DNA of 64,000 bases, taken from Stutzerimonas stutzeri (GTDB lineage Bacteria > Pseudomonadota > Gammaproteobacteria > Pseudomonadales > Pseudomonadaceae). The position numbers and the translations under genes were made by a program. The DNA lies in assembly GCA_002339675.1 (NCBI GenBank), contig DDKB01000018.1, positions 1 to 64,000 of the forward strand, written 5' to 3'. Below, one piece after another: positions 16,971 to 25,600 of the stretch (positions are counted from its first letter, which is position 1; each line of letters begins with the position of its first letter). Below the pieces are notes generated by a model. The model did not search any database, was not told where the DNA came from, and saw only the letters and a list, made by a program, of their open reading frames with translations.

Positions 16971-17695
16971 GCGAATCCATCCTCGTAACCGGTTCAAGTC
17001 GCGGCATTGGCCGTGCGATCGCCCTGCGCCTGGCGCAGGGTGGCCACGACATCGTGGTTCATTGCCGTTCGCGGCGCGACGAGGCCGAAGCCGTGCAGGC
17101 CGAGATCCGAGCGCTCGGCCGGCAGGCGCGGGTGCTGCAATTCGACGTAGCCGACCGCGCAGCGTGCCGGACGACGCTCGAGGCGGATATCGAGACGCAT
17201 GGGGCCTACTATGGCGTGGTCTGCAACGCCGGCCTGACTCGCGACGGCGCCTTCCCCGCCCTGTCCGAAGACGACTGGGATCTGGTCATGCGCACCAACC
17301 TGGACGGCTTCTATAACGTCCTGCATCCCGTGACGATGCCCATGATTCGGCGCCGCCAGCCGGGCCGCATCGTCTGCATCACCTCGGTCTCGGGCCTGGT
17401 CGGCAACCGCGGCCAGGTCAACTACAGCGCCTCGAAAGCCGGCGTGATTGGTGCGGCCAAGGCGTTGGCGGTGGAGCTGGGCAAGCGTCGCATCACGGTC
17501 AATTGCGTCGCACCGGGCTTGATTGACACCGACATGCTCGACGATGAGCTGCCCATCGAGGAAATGCTCAAGATGGTTCCGGCCCAGCGCATGGGTACAC
17601 CGGAGGAAGTGGCCGCGGCCGTCCACTTTCTGATGTCGGCCGAAGCCGGTTACATCACCCGCCAGGTGCTGGCCGTCAACGGCGGGCTGTGCTGA
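16967..17695 (+). CDS. 3-oxoacyl-ACP reductase, FabG-like (ApeQ-like)
   Basis: This short-chain dehydrogenase/reductase has 242 residues. The NADPH-binding GSSRGIGRAIA is at 9-19, the NAG motif is in VVCNAGLTRDG, and the catalytic Ser and YxxxK are in SVSGLVGNRGQVNYSASKAG. It reduces the 3-ketoacyl-ACP made by the ketosynthases. It is distinct from the housekeeping FabG, being inside the pigment operon. It shares one base with the following ketosynthase (TGATG). Confidence 0.92.
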   Translation: MSESILVTGSSRGIGRAIALRLAQGGHDIVVHCRSRRDEAEAVQAEIRALGRQARVLQFDVADRAACRTTLEADIETHGAYYGVVCNAGLTRDGAFPALSEDDWDLVMRTNLDGFYNVLHPVTMPMIRRRQPGRIVCITSVSGLVGNRGQVNYSASKAGVIGAAKALAVELGKRRITVNCVAPGLIDTDMLDDELPIEEMLKMVPAQRMGTPEEVAAAVHFLMSAEAGYITRQVLAVNGGLC

Positions 17696-18921
17696 TGAAG
17701 CGCGTGGTCGTCACCGGCATGGCCGGCATCACCTCGCTGGGAAGCGACTGGGCCACCATCGAGGTCAACTTCAATGCGAACCGCAGCGGCATCCGCCGTA
17801 TGCCGGAGTGGGACCGTTTCACCGAGCTCAATACCCGCCTGGCCGGCCCAGTGGATGACTTCGACGTGCCCCGACACTGGACGCGCAAGCAGTTGCGCAG
17901 CATGGGACGCGTCTCGCGCCTGGCGGTCAAGGCCGCGGAACAGGCCTTGGCTCACGCCGGGCTTCTCGACGATCCCTCGATCCGCGACGGCCGGATGGGC
18001 GTGGCCTGTGGCTCATCCACCGGCAGCACCGAGGAGATCAAGGCCTTTGGCAACATGCTCCTCAATTCGGTGGCTGACGGCCTGAACGCCAACTCTTACA
18101 TTCGCATGATGCCGCACACCACGGCAGCGAATATCAGCATCTTCTTCGGCCTCACTGGCCGCGTGATTCCCACGTCCAGCGCCTGCACCAGCGGCAGCCA
18201 AGGCATTGGCTACGCCTATGAAGCGATCAAGTTCGGCCGCTTGCCGATGATGCTTGCTGGCGGCGCCGAGGAACTCTGTGCCACCGAAGCCATGGTGTTC
18301 GATGCGCTGTATGCCACTAGCCTGAAGAACGAGGCGCCGCATACCTCCCCTCGTCCTTACGACGCCGGCCGTGATGGCCTGGTGATCGGTGAAGGCGCTG
18401 GCATGCTGGTGCTGGAAGAACTTGAGCACGCGATGGCCCGCGGCGCCACGATCCATGCCGAGCTGATCGGATTTGGCAGCAATGCGGACGGCCAGCACGC
18501 CACCAAACCGGAACAACTGACCATGTGCCGCGCCATGCAGTTGGCCCTCGAGGATGCCGGACTGCAGCCCGAGGCTATCGGCTACGTCAATGGCCACGGC
18601 ACCGCGACCGAACAGGGGGACATTGCTGAAACCCTGGCGACCCAATCGCTGTTCGGCAGCCGCATGCCAATCAGCTCGCAGAAGAGCTTTCTCGGCCATA
18701 CGCTAGGTGCCTGCGGCGCGCTGGAGTCTTGGTTCAGTATCGAAATGATGAACCGCGACCATTACATCCACACCCTGAATCTGGACAGCATCGATCCGCG
18801 CTGCGGCGAGCTGGACTACCTCGTCGACGCGCCGCGCACGATGCAGCACGAATATGTGATGAACAACAACTTCGCTTTTGGCGGCATCAACACTTCATTG
18901 ATCTTTCGCCGCTGGGCCTGA
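17695..18921 (+). CDS. Beta-ketoacyl-ACP synthase (ApeR-like)
   Basis: This is the second condensing enzyme of the operon, 408 residues. The catalytic Cys is in TSSACTSGSQGIG (about residue 163), and the His residues are in VNGHGTATEQGD and SSQKSFLGHTLGACGA. The ATG at 17695 overlaps the ketoreductase stop; a GTG two codons upstream is possible. By analogy with ApeR it may start or assist elongation. The two KS enzymes differ clearly around the Cys, so they are not recent duplicates. Confidence 0.9.
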   Translation: MKRVVVTGMAGITSLGSDWATIEVNFNANRSGIRRMPEWDRFTELNTRLAGPVDDFDVPRHWTRKQLRSMGRVSRLAVKAAEQALAHAGLLDDPSIRDGRMGVACGSSTGSTEEIKAFGNMLLNSVADGLNANSYIRMMPHTTAANISIFFGLTGRVIPTSSACTSGSQGIGYAYEAIKFGRLPMMLAGGAEELCATEAMVFDALYATSLKNEAPHTSPRPYDAGRDGLVIGEGAGMLVLEELEHAMARGATIHAELIGFGSNADGQHATKPEQLTMCRAMQLALEDAGLQPEAIGYVNGHGTATEQGDIAETLATQSLFGSRMPISSQKSFLGHTLGACGALESWFSIEMMNRDHYIHTLNLDSIDPRCGELDYLVDAPRTMQHEYVMNNNFAFGGINTSLIFRRWA

Positions 18922-18949
18922 TCAACCACCACACCGCAAGGAAAACGCA

Positions 18950-19390
18950 ATGATGAAAAACACATGGATCGGCGCAGCCCTGGTGCTCTGCGCATTGCCC
19001 GGGATCAGTCAGGCACGCGATACCACTCACTATTTGCCGTTCGACCAGGTCGTCGCCGAGGCGACCGCGTCCGGCAAACTGGACGGCAGCGTGAAGTTCT
19101 ACCTCGCGGGGAAGACCCCCAAGGGCGCGCAGGTCATCCGCAGTGGCGTGACCACCAGCAAGAAGACCAACGCCTTCAACAAGACGGATGAAGGCGCCTG
19201 CAGCTGGGCGCTGCAATCGGCACTGATCAGCCTGCAGCAGGCCGCCAAGGCCGCTGGCGCCAACGCGGTTGTCGACATCGCCAGCAACTACAAGCACGTG
19301 GAATACAAGGATAGCCAGAAGTACGAATGCCATGCCGGCGCGATCATGGCGGGGGTGGCAATCAAGGGCAATCTGGCGAAGGTCAGGTAA
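18950..19390 (+). CDS. Secreted protein often mislabelled 'excinuclease ABC subunit A'
   Basis: This 146-residue protein has a clear signal peptide (about 1-22, ending SQA). The mature domain has two Cys residues (in EGACSW and KYECHAG) that could form a disulfide. Proteins of this type commonly close aryl-polyene clusters and carry a spurious excinuclease name, although they have no UvrA motif. It lies 28 bp after the ketosynthase with AAGGAAAA before the ATG, so it is probably the last gene of the operon. Its function is unknown. Confidence 0.75.
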   Translation: MMKNTWIGAALVLCALPGISQARDTTHYLPFDQVVAEATASGKLDGSVKFYLAGKTPKGAQVIRSGVTTSKKTNAFNKTDEGACSWALQSALISLQQAAKAAGANAVVDIASNYKHVEYKDSQKYECHAGAIMAGVAIKGNLAKVR

Positions 19391-19529
19391 CACCGCGGCG
19401 CTCGGGACCGTTAAACGGGACCGGGCGCTGTACGGGCGCGGCAAGACGATCCGGCTGTCGTCCTTGCCGAACCAATAACTGGACCGGCGAGTCAACACAT
19501 GCAGACCCTTCCACTTCAAGGAGCTGCCC

Positions 19530-19823
19530 ATGTTTGGCAAGTCAACACACAAGTTCGAAGTCAACTACCTCTTCCAGAACGAACCGCGCAACCATCTCAT
19601 CGATTCGCAAGAAGACCGCATGTCGCAAGCCAGTGCTGCACGGCATCTGATCGAATTGCACAATGGGGATGCGGAAAACAGCCTGGTCATGCCAGAGGCC
19701 GGGGCTGACGAGGGCAAGATTATGGAACAGGCTGAGGTCATCGGTATCACCGATATCCGGGTGACCAAACTGGTTCACGAGCCTGAACCAGAGACTACCC
19801 CCGGCCACTACCAGCAGCCATAA
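19530..19823 (+). CDS. Small hypothetical protein, 97 residues
   Basis: The ATG at 19530 follows AAGGAGCTGCCC, a good ribosome site, and the stop falls right at a strong terminator. The protein is acidic and soluble with no signal peptide or membrane segment (it contains FEVNYLFQNEPRNHLID and ends PETTPGHYQQP). I do not recognise a family. A 139 bp gap separates it from the aryl-polyene operon, so it may be a separate gene. An opposite-strand frame over the same bases begins inside the terminator and was rejected. Confidence 0.65.
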   Translation: MFGKSTHKFEVNYLFQNEPRNHLIDSQEDRMSQASAARHLIELHNGDAENSLVMPEAGADEGKIMEQAEVIGITDIRVTKLVHEPEPETTPGHYQQP

Positions 19824-19853
19824 AAAAAGAGCCGCTAACAGCGGCTCTTTTTT
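19821..19853. terminator. Bidirectional intrinsic terminator between the hypothetical gene and hemE
   Basis: A perfect hairpin (GAGCCGC, loop TAACA, GCGGCTC) is flanked by an A run on the left and a T run on the right, so it can stop transcription from both sides. It separates the plus-strand genes from hemE on the minus strand. Confidence 0.92.
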
Positions 19854-19865
19854 CATCGTAATAAA

Positions 19866-20930
19866 TCAGCGGTGGTACTGCGCCGAGAGTTCGTGAACGG
19901 CCTCGATAAACGCACCAGCGTGGGCCGGATCGACCTCAGGGGTAATGCCGTGGCCCAGGTTGAACACGTGACCTTCGCCTTGCCCGAAGCTGCCCAGAAT
20001 ACGGCCGACCTCGGCACGGATCGCCTCGGGCTTGGCGAACAGCACGCTCGGGTCCATGTTGCCCTGCAGCGCGACCTTGTCACCAACGCGTGCACGCGCG
20101 ACGCCGATGTCGCAGGTCCAGTCCAGCCCCAGTGCTTCTGCACCGGTCGCCGCCATGGACTCCAGCCACAGCCCACCGCCCTTGGTGAACAGAATGACCG
20201 GTACACGTCGACCGTCATGTTCACGAATCAGCCCATCAACAATTTTCTGCATGTAGGCCAGGGAGAACTCCTGATAGGCCGCTGCCGACAGACTGCCACC
20301 CCAGGAATCGAAGATCTGTACCGCCTGGGCACCCGCCAGGATTTGCCCGTTGAGGTAGCGGGTCACCGATTGTGCGAGCTTGTCCAGCAGCGCATGCATG
20401 GCCTGCGGATTTTCATAGAGCATCGCCTTGGATTTGCGGAAGTCCTTCGAGGAGCCGCCTTCGACCATGTAGGTCGCCAATGTCCAAGGGCTGCCGGAAA
20501 AGCCTATCAACGGAACGCGGCCGTTGAGCTCGCGGCGAATGGTGCGCACCGCGTCCATCACGTAACCCAAGTCTTTTTCCGGATCCGGAATCGGCAGCGC
20601 CTCAATGTCGGTCATATTGCTGACGACCTTCTTGAAGCGTGGGCCTTCACCGGTCTCGAAGTACAAGCCCAGCCCCATGGCGTCCGGCACAGTGAGGATG
20701 TCGGAGAACAGAATCGCCGCGTCCAGCGGGTAACGCTCAAGCGGCTGGAGGGTGACTTCACACGCCAATTCGGGATTCATGCATAGGCTCATGAAGTCGC
20801 CTGCCTTGCTGCGGCTGGCCCGGTATTCCGGCAGGTAACGTCCGGCCTGACGCATCATCCACACCGGGGTGACGTCGACAGGTTGCTTGAGCAGGGCGCG
20901 AAGGAAGCGATCGTTCTTCAAGGCAGTCAT
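19866..20930 (-). CDS. hemE: Uroporphyrinogen decarboxylase
   Basis: This cytoplasmic heme-pathway enzyme of 354 residues converts uroporphyrinogen III to coproporphyrinogen III. The start MTALKNDRFLRALLKQPVD and the signature PVWMMRQAGRYLPEYR (residues about 21-36) are diagnostic. Conserved FSDILTVPDAMG and GFSGSPWTLATYMVEGG follow. The start at 20930 gives the usual family length; an upstream extension adds residues unlike the family. It is transcribed alone, downstream of the gltD terminator. Confidence 0.96.
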   Translation of the reverse strand: MTALKNDRFLRALLKQPVDVTPVWMMRQAGRYLPEYRASRSKAGDFMSLCMNPELACEVTLQPLERYPLDAAILFSDILTVPDAMGLGLYFETGEGPRFKKVVSNMTDIEALPIPDPEKDLGYVMDAVRTIRRELNGRVPLIGFSGSPWTLATYMVEGGSSKDFRKSKAMLYENPQAMHALLDKLAQSVTRYLNGQILAGAQAVQIFDSWGGSLSAAAYQEFSLAYMQKIVDGLIREHDGRRVPVILFTKGGGLWLESMAATGAEALGLDWTCDIGVARARVGDKVALQGNMDPSVLFAKPEAIRAEVGRILGSFGQGEGHVFNLGHGITPEVDPAHAGAFIEAVHELSAQYHR

Positions 20931-20978
20931 GTCTGGGTTCCAGCAAAAGAGTGGCGGCATTGTCGCAAAGCGCAAAAC

Positions 20979-21006
20979 AAAAGGCACGGCGAGCGCCGTG
21001 CCTTTT
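20979..21006 (-). terminator. Intrinsic terminator after gltD
   Basis: A perfect 12 bp stem (AAAAGGCACGGC at 20979-20990 with GCCGTGCCTTTT at 20995-21006) has a 4-base loop. On the minus strand it is followed by TTTTGTTTTG-like sequence. It lies 118 bp after the gltD stop and ahead of hemE. Confidence 0.85.
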
Positions 21007-21123
21007 ATCCATGGGGTTGATTCTTGTCAGGAGAGCCCGCAACTTGCGAACCGAGGTGGATCTAGATGTCAGCATCCGCCGTGGTTTCCCGGTGAGCTGA
21101 ACAAGCGTGATCCACTCTGCGAA

Positions 21124-22542
21124 TCAGACCTCCAGGTAGTCGAGGATGCCCTCGGCGGCCTGGCGGCCCTCGAAGATCGCGGTGACCACCAGGTCGGAGC
21201 CGCGCACCATGTCGCCACCCGCGAAGATCTTCGGGTTGCTGGTCTGGTGCTTGAACTGCCCCATCTCCGGTGCCACCACCCGGCCCTGGTTGTCGGTCTG
21301 GATGCTTTGGCCTTCGAACCAGTCCGCGGGGCTCGGACGGAACCCAAAGGCGATGACCACGGCATCTGCCGGCAATACTTCCTCGGAGCCGGGAATTGGC
21401 TCAGGGCTGCGACGGCCGCGGGCATCCGGCGCACCGAGACGGGTCTCGACCACTTTTACGCCTTCCACCTTGCCTTCACCGACGATGGCGATGGGTTGCC
21501 GATTGAAGAGGAACTTGACGCCCTCTTCCTTGGCATTTTTCACCTCACGACGTGAACCCGGCATGTTCGCCGCGTCACGCCGGTAGGCACAGGTCACGCT
21601 CTTGGCGCCCTGGCGGATGGAGGTGCGGTTACAGTCCATCGCGGTGTCGCCGCCGCCGAGCACCACCACCTTCTTGCCCTTCATGTCGACGAAGTCTTCG
21701 GGCGACTTCTCGAAGCCGAGGTTGCGGTTGACGTTGGCGATGAGGAAATCCAGTGCATCGTAGACGCCCGGCAGGTCCTCACCCGGGAAGCCGCCCTTCA
21801 TGTAAGTGTAGGTGCCCATGCCCATGAACACGGCATCGTAGTCAGCCAGCAACTGGTCGATGGTCACGTCCTTGCCGACTTCGGTGTTCAGGCGGAACTC
21901 GATGCCCATGCCGGTGAAGATTTCGCGACGGCGACTAAGGACGCTCTTTTCCAACTTGAATTCGGGAATACCGAAGGTCAGCAAGCCGCCGATTTCCGGA
22001 TTCTTGTCGAACACCACCGGTGTTACGCCGCTGCGCACCAATACGTCGGCGCAACCGAGACCGGCCGGGCCGGCGCCGATGATGGCAACCTTCTTGCCGG
22101 TCGGCTTGACCTTGGACATGTCGGGACGCCAGCCCATGGCGAAGGCGGTGTCGGCAATGTACTTCTCTACCGAGCCGATGGTGACCGCACCGAATCCATC
22201 GTTGAGCGTACAGGCGCCCTCGCACAGGCGATCCTGCGGACAGACACGTCCACAGACTTCCGGCAGGGTGTTGGTCTGGTGCGCCAGCTCGGCCGCAGCG
22301 AGGATGTTGCCCTCGGAGACCAGCTTGAGCCAGTTGGGAATGTAATTGTGGACCGGGCACTTCCATTCGCAATAAGGATTGCCGCAACCCAGACAGCGAT
22401 GGGCCTGCTCGCAGGCCTGCTGCGGCTTGAAGGGCTCGTAGATCTCGACGAACTCCTTCTTGCGCTGACGCAGCAGCTTCTTCTTCGGATCCTTGCGCCC
22501 GACCTCGATGAACTGGAAGTCGTTGTTCAGACGTTCAGTCAT
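21124..22542 (-). CDS. gltD: Glutamate synthase small subunit (NADPH)
   Basis: This is the beta subunit of NADPH-dependent glutamate synthase, 472 residues. It passes electrons from NADPH through FAD and iron-sulfur centres to GltB for ammonia assimilation. The N-terminal Cys cluster CLGCGNPYCEWKCPVHN (about residues 45-61) binds iron-sulfur. Two dinucleotide folds follow (VAIIGAGPAGLG and VVVLGGGDTAMD). The ATG at 22542 follows AGAGG and gives the usual family start MTERLNNDFQFIEVG. It is cotranscribed with gltB across a 112 bp gap that holds a hairpin. Confidence 0.95.
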   Translation of the reverse strand: MTERLNNDFQFIEVGRKDPKKKLLRQRKKEFVEIYEPFKPQQACEQAHRCLGCGNPYCEWKCPVHNYIPNWLKLVSEGNILAAAELAHQTNTLPEVCGRVCPQDRLCEGACTLNDGFGAVTIGSVEKYIADTAFAMGWRPDMSKVKPTGKKVAIIGAGPAGLGCADVLVRSGVTPVVFDKNPEIGGLLTFGIPEFKLEKSVLSRRREIFTGMGIEFRLNTEVGKDVTIDQLLADYDAVFMGMGTYTYMKGGFPGEDLPGVYDALDFLIANVNRNLGFEKSPEDFVDMKGKKVVVLGGGDTAMDCNRTSIRQGAKSVTCAYRRDAANMPGSRREVKNAKEEGVKFLFNRQPIAIVGEGKVEGVKVVETRLGAPDARGRRSPEPIPGSEEVLPADAVVIAFGFRPSPADWFEGQSIQTDNQGRVVAPEMGQFKHQTSNPKIFAGGDMVRGSDLVVTAIFEGRQAAEGILDYLEV

Positions 22543-22558
22543 TTCAAAACCTCTTAGC

Positions 22559-22590
22559 AGCAGCTGCGGGCCGTTGGGCCGCAAGCTGCA
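22559..22590. repeat. Hairpin between gltB and gltD
   Basis: GCAGCTGCGGGCC and GGCCGCAAGCTGC pair with small bulges around a 4-base loop. There is no U run, so it is not a standard terminator. It may stabilise the upstream gltB message or slow polymerase between the two subunits. It could also be a REP-like element; no other copy is obvious in the window. Confidence 0.5.
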
Positions 22591-22654
22591 TGACAATCAC
22601 GGAGCGGAGCGGGCCTCGCGCAGAGCGCCGAGGCTGGCCGCGTGCATCTGCTTG

Positions 22655-25600
22655 TTATTGGGGGTTGGCCCGTGTGGTCGACAACAGCGACGCCAGGTTG
22701 GCCGCCTTCGGCTTGACCAGCCAGAAGCGACGCAGGTAGTCATCCAGGTTGTCCAGTAATGTGGCGCCCCACGCGCTATCGGTTTCGGCCACGTACTCAC
22801 GCAGCACCTCCTGCAAATGGCTACGGTGAGCTTCCATCGTCTCGCCCGTGATGCGCTGCAGGTTGACCAGTTCGTTGTTCACCCGGTCGACGAAACTGTT
22901 GTCCATGTCCAGGACGTAGGCAAAACCGCCGGTCATGCCGGAACCGAAGTTGTATCCGGTCTTGCCGAGGACACAGACGAAGCCCCCGGTCATGTATTCG
23001 CAGCAATGGTCACCGGTGCCCTCGACGACCGCGTGGGCGCCCGAGTTGCGCACCGCGAACCGCTCCCCGGCCGTGCCGCTGGCGAACAGCTTGCCGCCAG
23101 TGGCGCCGTACAGGCAGGTGTTGCCGACGATGGCCGAGTGTTGTGATTCGAAGTCGCTGCCCTTGGGCTGAGTGATGACCAGCTTGCCGCCGGTCATACC
23201 CTTGCCGACGTAGTCGTTGGCATCACCCTCGAGGTACAGGTGCAGGCCGCCGGCGTTCCAGACCCCGAAGCTCTGGCCCGCTGTGCCCTTGAACCGGAAG
23301 GTGATGGGTGCGTCCTTCATGCCCTGGTTGCCGTGCACCTGGGCAATCTCACCGGAGACGCGGGCACCGATGGAGCGATCGCAATTGCAGATTTCCAGCT
23401 CGAACTCGCCGCCGCTCTTGGCATCGATCGCCGTGCGGGCCAGCTTGACCATTTCCTCGGCCAGCAGGCCCTGGTCGAACGGCGGGTTCTTCTCGACCTC
23501 GCAGAACTGCGGCTTGTCAGCTGGGATGTGGTCGCTGCCCAACAGCGGCGTGAGGTCCAGGTGGTTCTGCTTGGCGGTCTCGCCGGGCAGCAGTTCGAGC
23601 AGGTCGGTACGCCCGATCAGCTCCTGCAAGCTGCGCACGCCGAGGCGCGCCAGCCATTCGCGGGTCTCTTCGGCCACGAAGGTGAAGAAATTCACCACCA
23701 TGTCGACGGTGCCGATGAAGTGATCCTTGCGCAGCTGGTCGTTCTGGGTGGCGATGCCGGTAGCGCAATTGTTGAGGTGACAGATCCGCAGGTACTTGCA
23801 GCCCAGAGCAATCATTGGCGCGGTGCCGAAGCCAAAGCTCTCAGCACCCAGAATCGCCGCCTTGACCACGTCGAGACCGGTCTTGAGGCCGCCGTCAGTT
23901 TGCACGCGCACCTTGCCGCGCAGGTCGTTGCCGCGCAGGGTCTGGTGGGTCTCGGCCAGGCCCAGCTCCCAGGGCGAACCGGCATAGCGGATCGAGGTGA
24001 GGGGCGACGCGCCGGTGCCGCCGTCGTAGCCGGAAATGGTGATCAGGTCAGCATAGGCCTTGGCCACGCCAGCGGCGATGGTGCCAACTCCAGGCTCGGC
24101 AACCAGCTTGACCGACACCAGGGCTTTCGGGTTGACCTGCTTGAGGTCGAAGATCAGCTGGGCCAGGTCTTCGATCGAATAGATGTCGTGGTGCGGCGGC
24201 GGCGAAATCAGCGTCACGCCCGGTACCGCATAACGCAGCTTGGCGATCAGGCCATTGACCTTGCCGCCCGGCAACTGGCCGCCTTCACCGGGCTTGGCAC
24301 CCTGGGCGACCTTGATCTGCAGCACTTCGGCGTTGACCAGGTATTCCGGCGTAACGCCAAAACGCCCGGTGGCGACCTGCTTGATCTTCGAGCTGCGCTC
24401 GGTGCGATAGCGCGATGGGTCTTCGCCGCCTTCGCCGGAATTGGAGCGCGCGCCGATGCGGTTCATCGCCGCGGCGATCGCCTCGTGCGCTTCCGGAGAC
24501 AGCGCTCCGAGGGAAATGCCCGCCGAGTCGAAACGCTTGAGGATCCGCTCCAGCGGCTCGACCTCTTCGAGGGCCAGCGGCTGCTCGGCCACCTTGAGCT
24601 TGAGCAGGTCGCGCAGCATCGCCGCCGGACGCTGGTCGACCAGCGCGGTGTATTCCTTGAACCGGTTGTAGTCGCCCTGCTGGACGGCAACCTGCAGTGC
24701 GGCCACCACATCCGGGTTGTAGGCGTGGTACTCGCCGCCGTAGACGAACTTGAGCAACCCACCCTGCTGAATCGGCTTGCGCGCGGCCCAGGCTTCGGCG
24801 GCCAGTGCCTTCTGTTCGGCCTCGAGGTCGACGAAGCGTGCGCCCTTGATCCGGCTGGCCACGCCACGGAAGCTGACATCGACGACTTCCTCGGCCAGGC
24901 CCACAGCTTCGAACAGCTGCGCGCCGCGATACGAGGTGATGGTCGAAATCCCCATTTTGGAGATGATCTTCAGCAGCCCCTTGGAAATGCCCTTTCGGTA
25001 GTGCTTGAAGACTTCATAGAGGTCACCGAGCACCTCGCCGGTGCGGATCAGGTCGCCCAGCACCTCGAAGGCGAGGAACGGGTATACGGCCGTCGCGCCA
25101 AAGCCGATCAGCACGGCGAAATGGTGCGGGTCTCGTGCCGTTGCGGTCTCGACCAAGATGTTGCAGTCGCAACGTAGCCCGGTTTCGATCAGGCGGTGGT
25201 GCACCGCCCCCACCGCCAGCGCGGCATGCACCGGCAGTTTGCCGGGCTGAATGTGGCGGTCGCTGAGGATCAGCATGACCTTGCCGCTACGCACGGCCTC
25301 TTCGGCTTGGTCGGCCACGTTGCGAACGGCTGCTTCCAGCCCCATGGACTCGTCGTAGTTGAGGTCGATCAGCTGGCGCTCGAAGCCCGGCCGATCAAGC
25401 TCCATGATCGTGCGCCACTTCGCCGGCGATATGACCGGAGTGGTGAGAATCGCGCGGTTGGCGTGATCGGCGGTTTCTTCAAAGACGTTGCGCTCGGCGC
25501 CCAGACAGGTTTCGAGCGACATGACGATCGATTCGCGCAGCGGATCAATCGGCGGGTTCGTGACCTGCGCGAACTGCTGACGGAAATAGTCGTACGGCGA

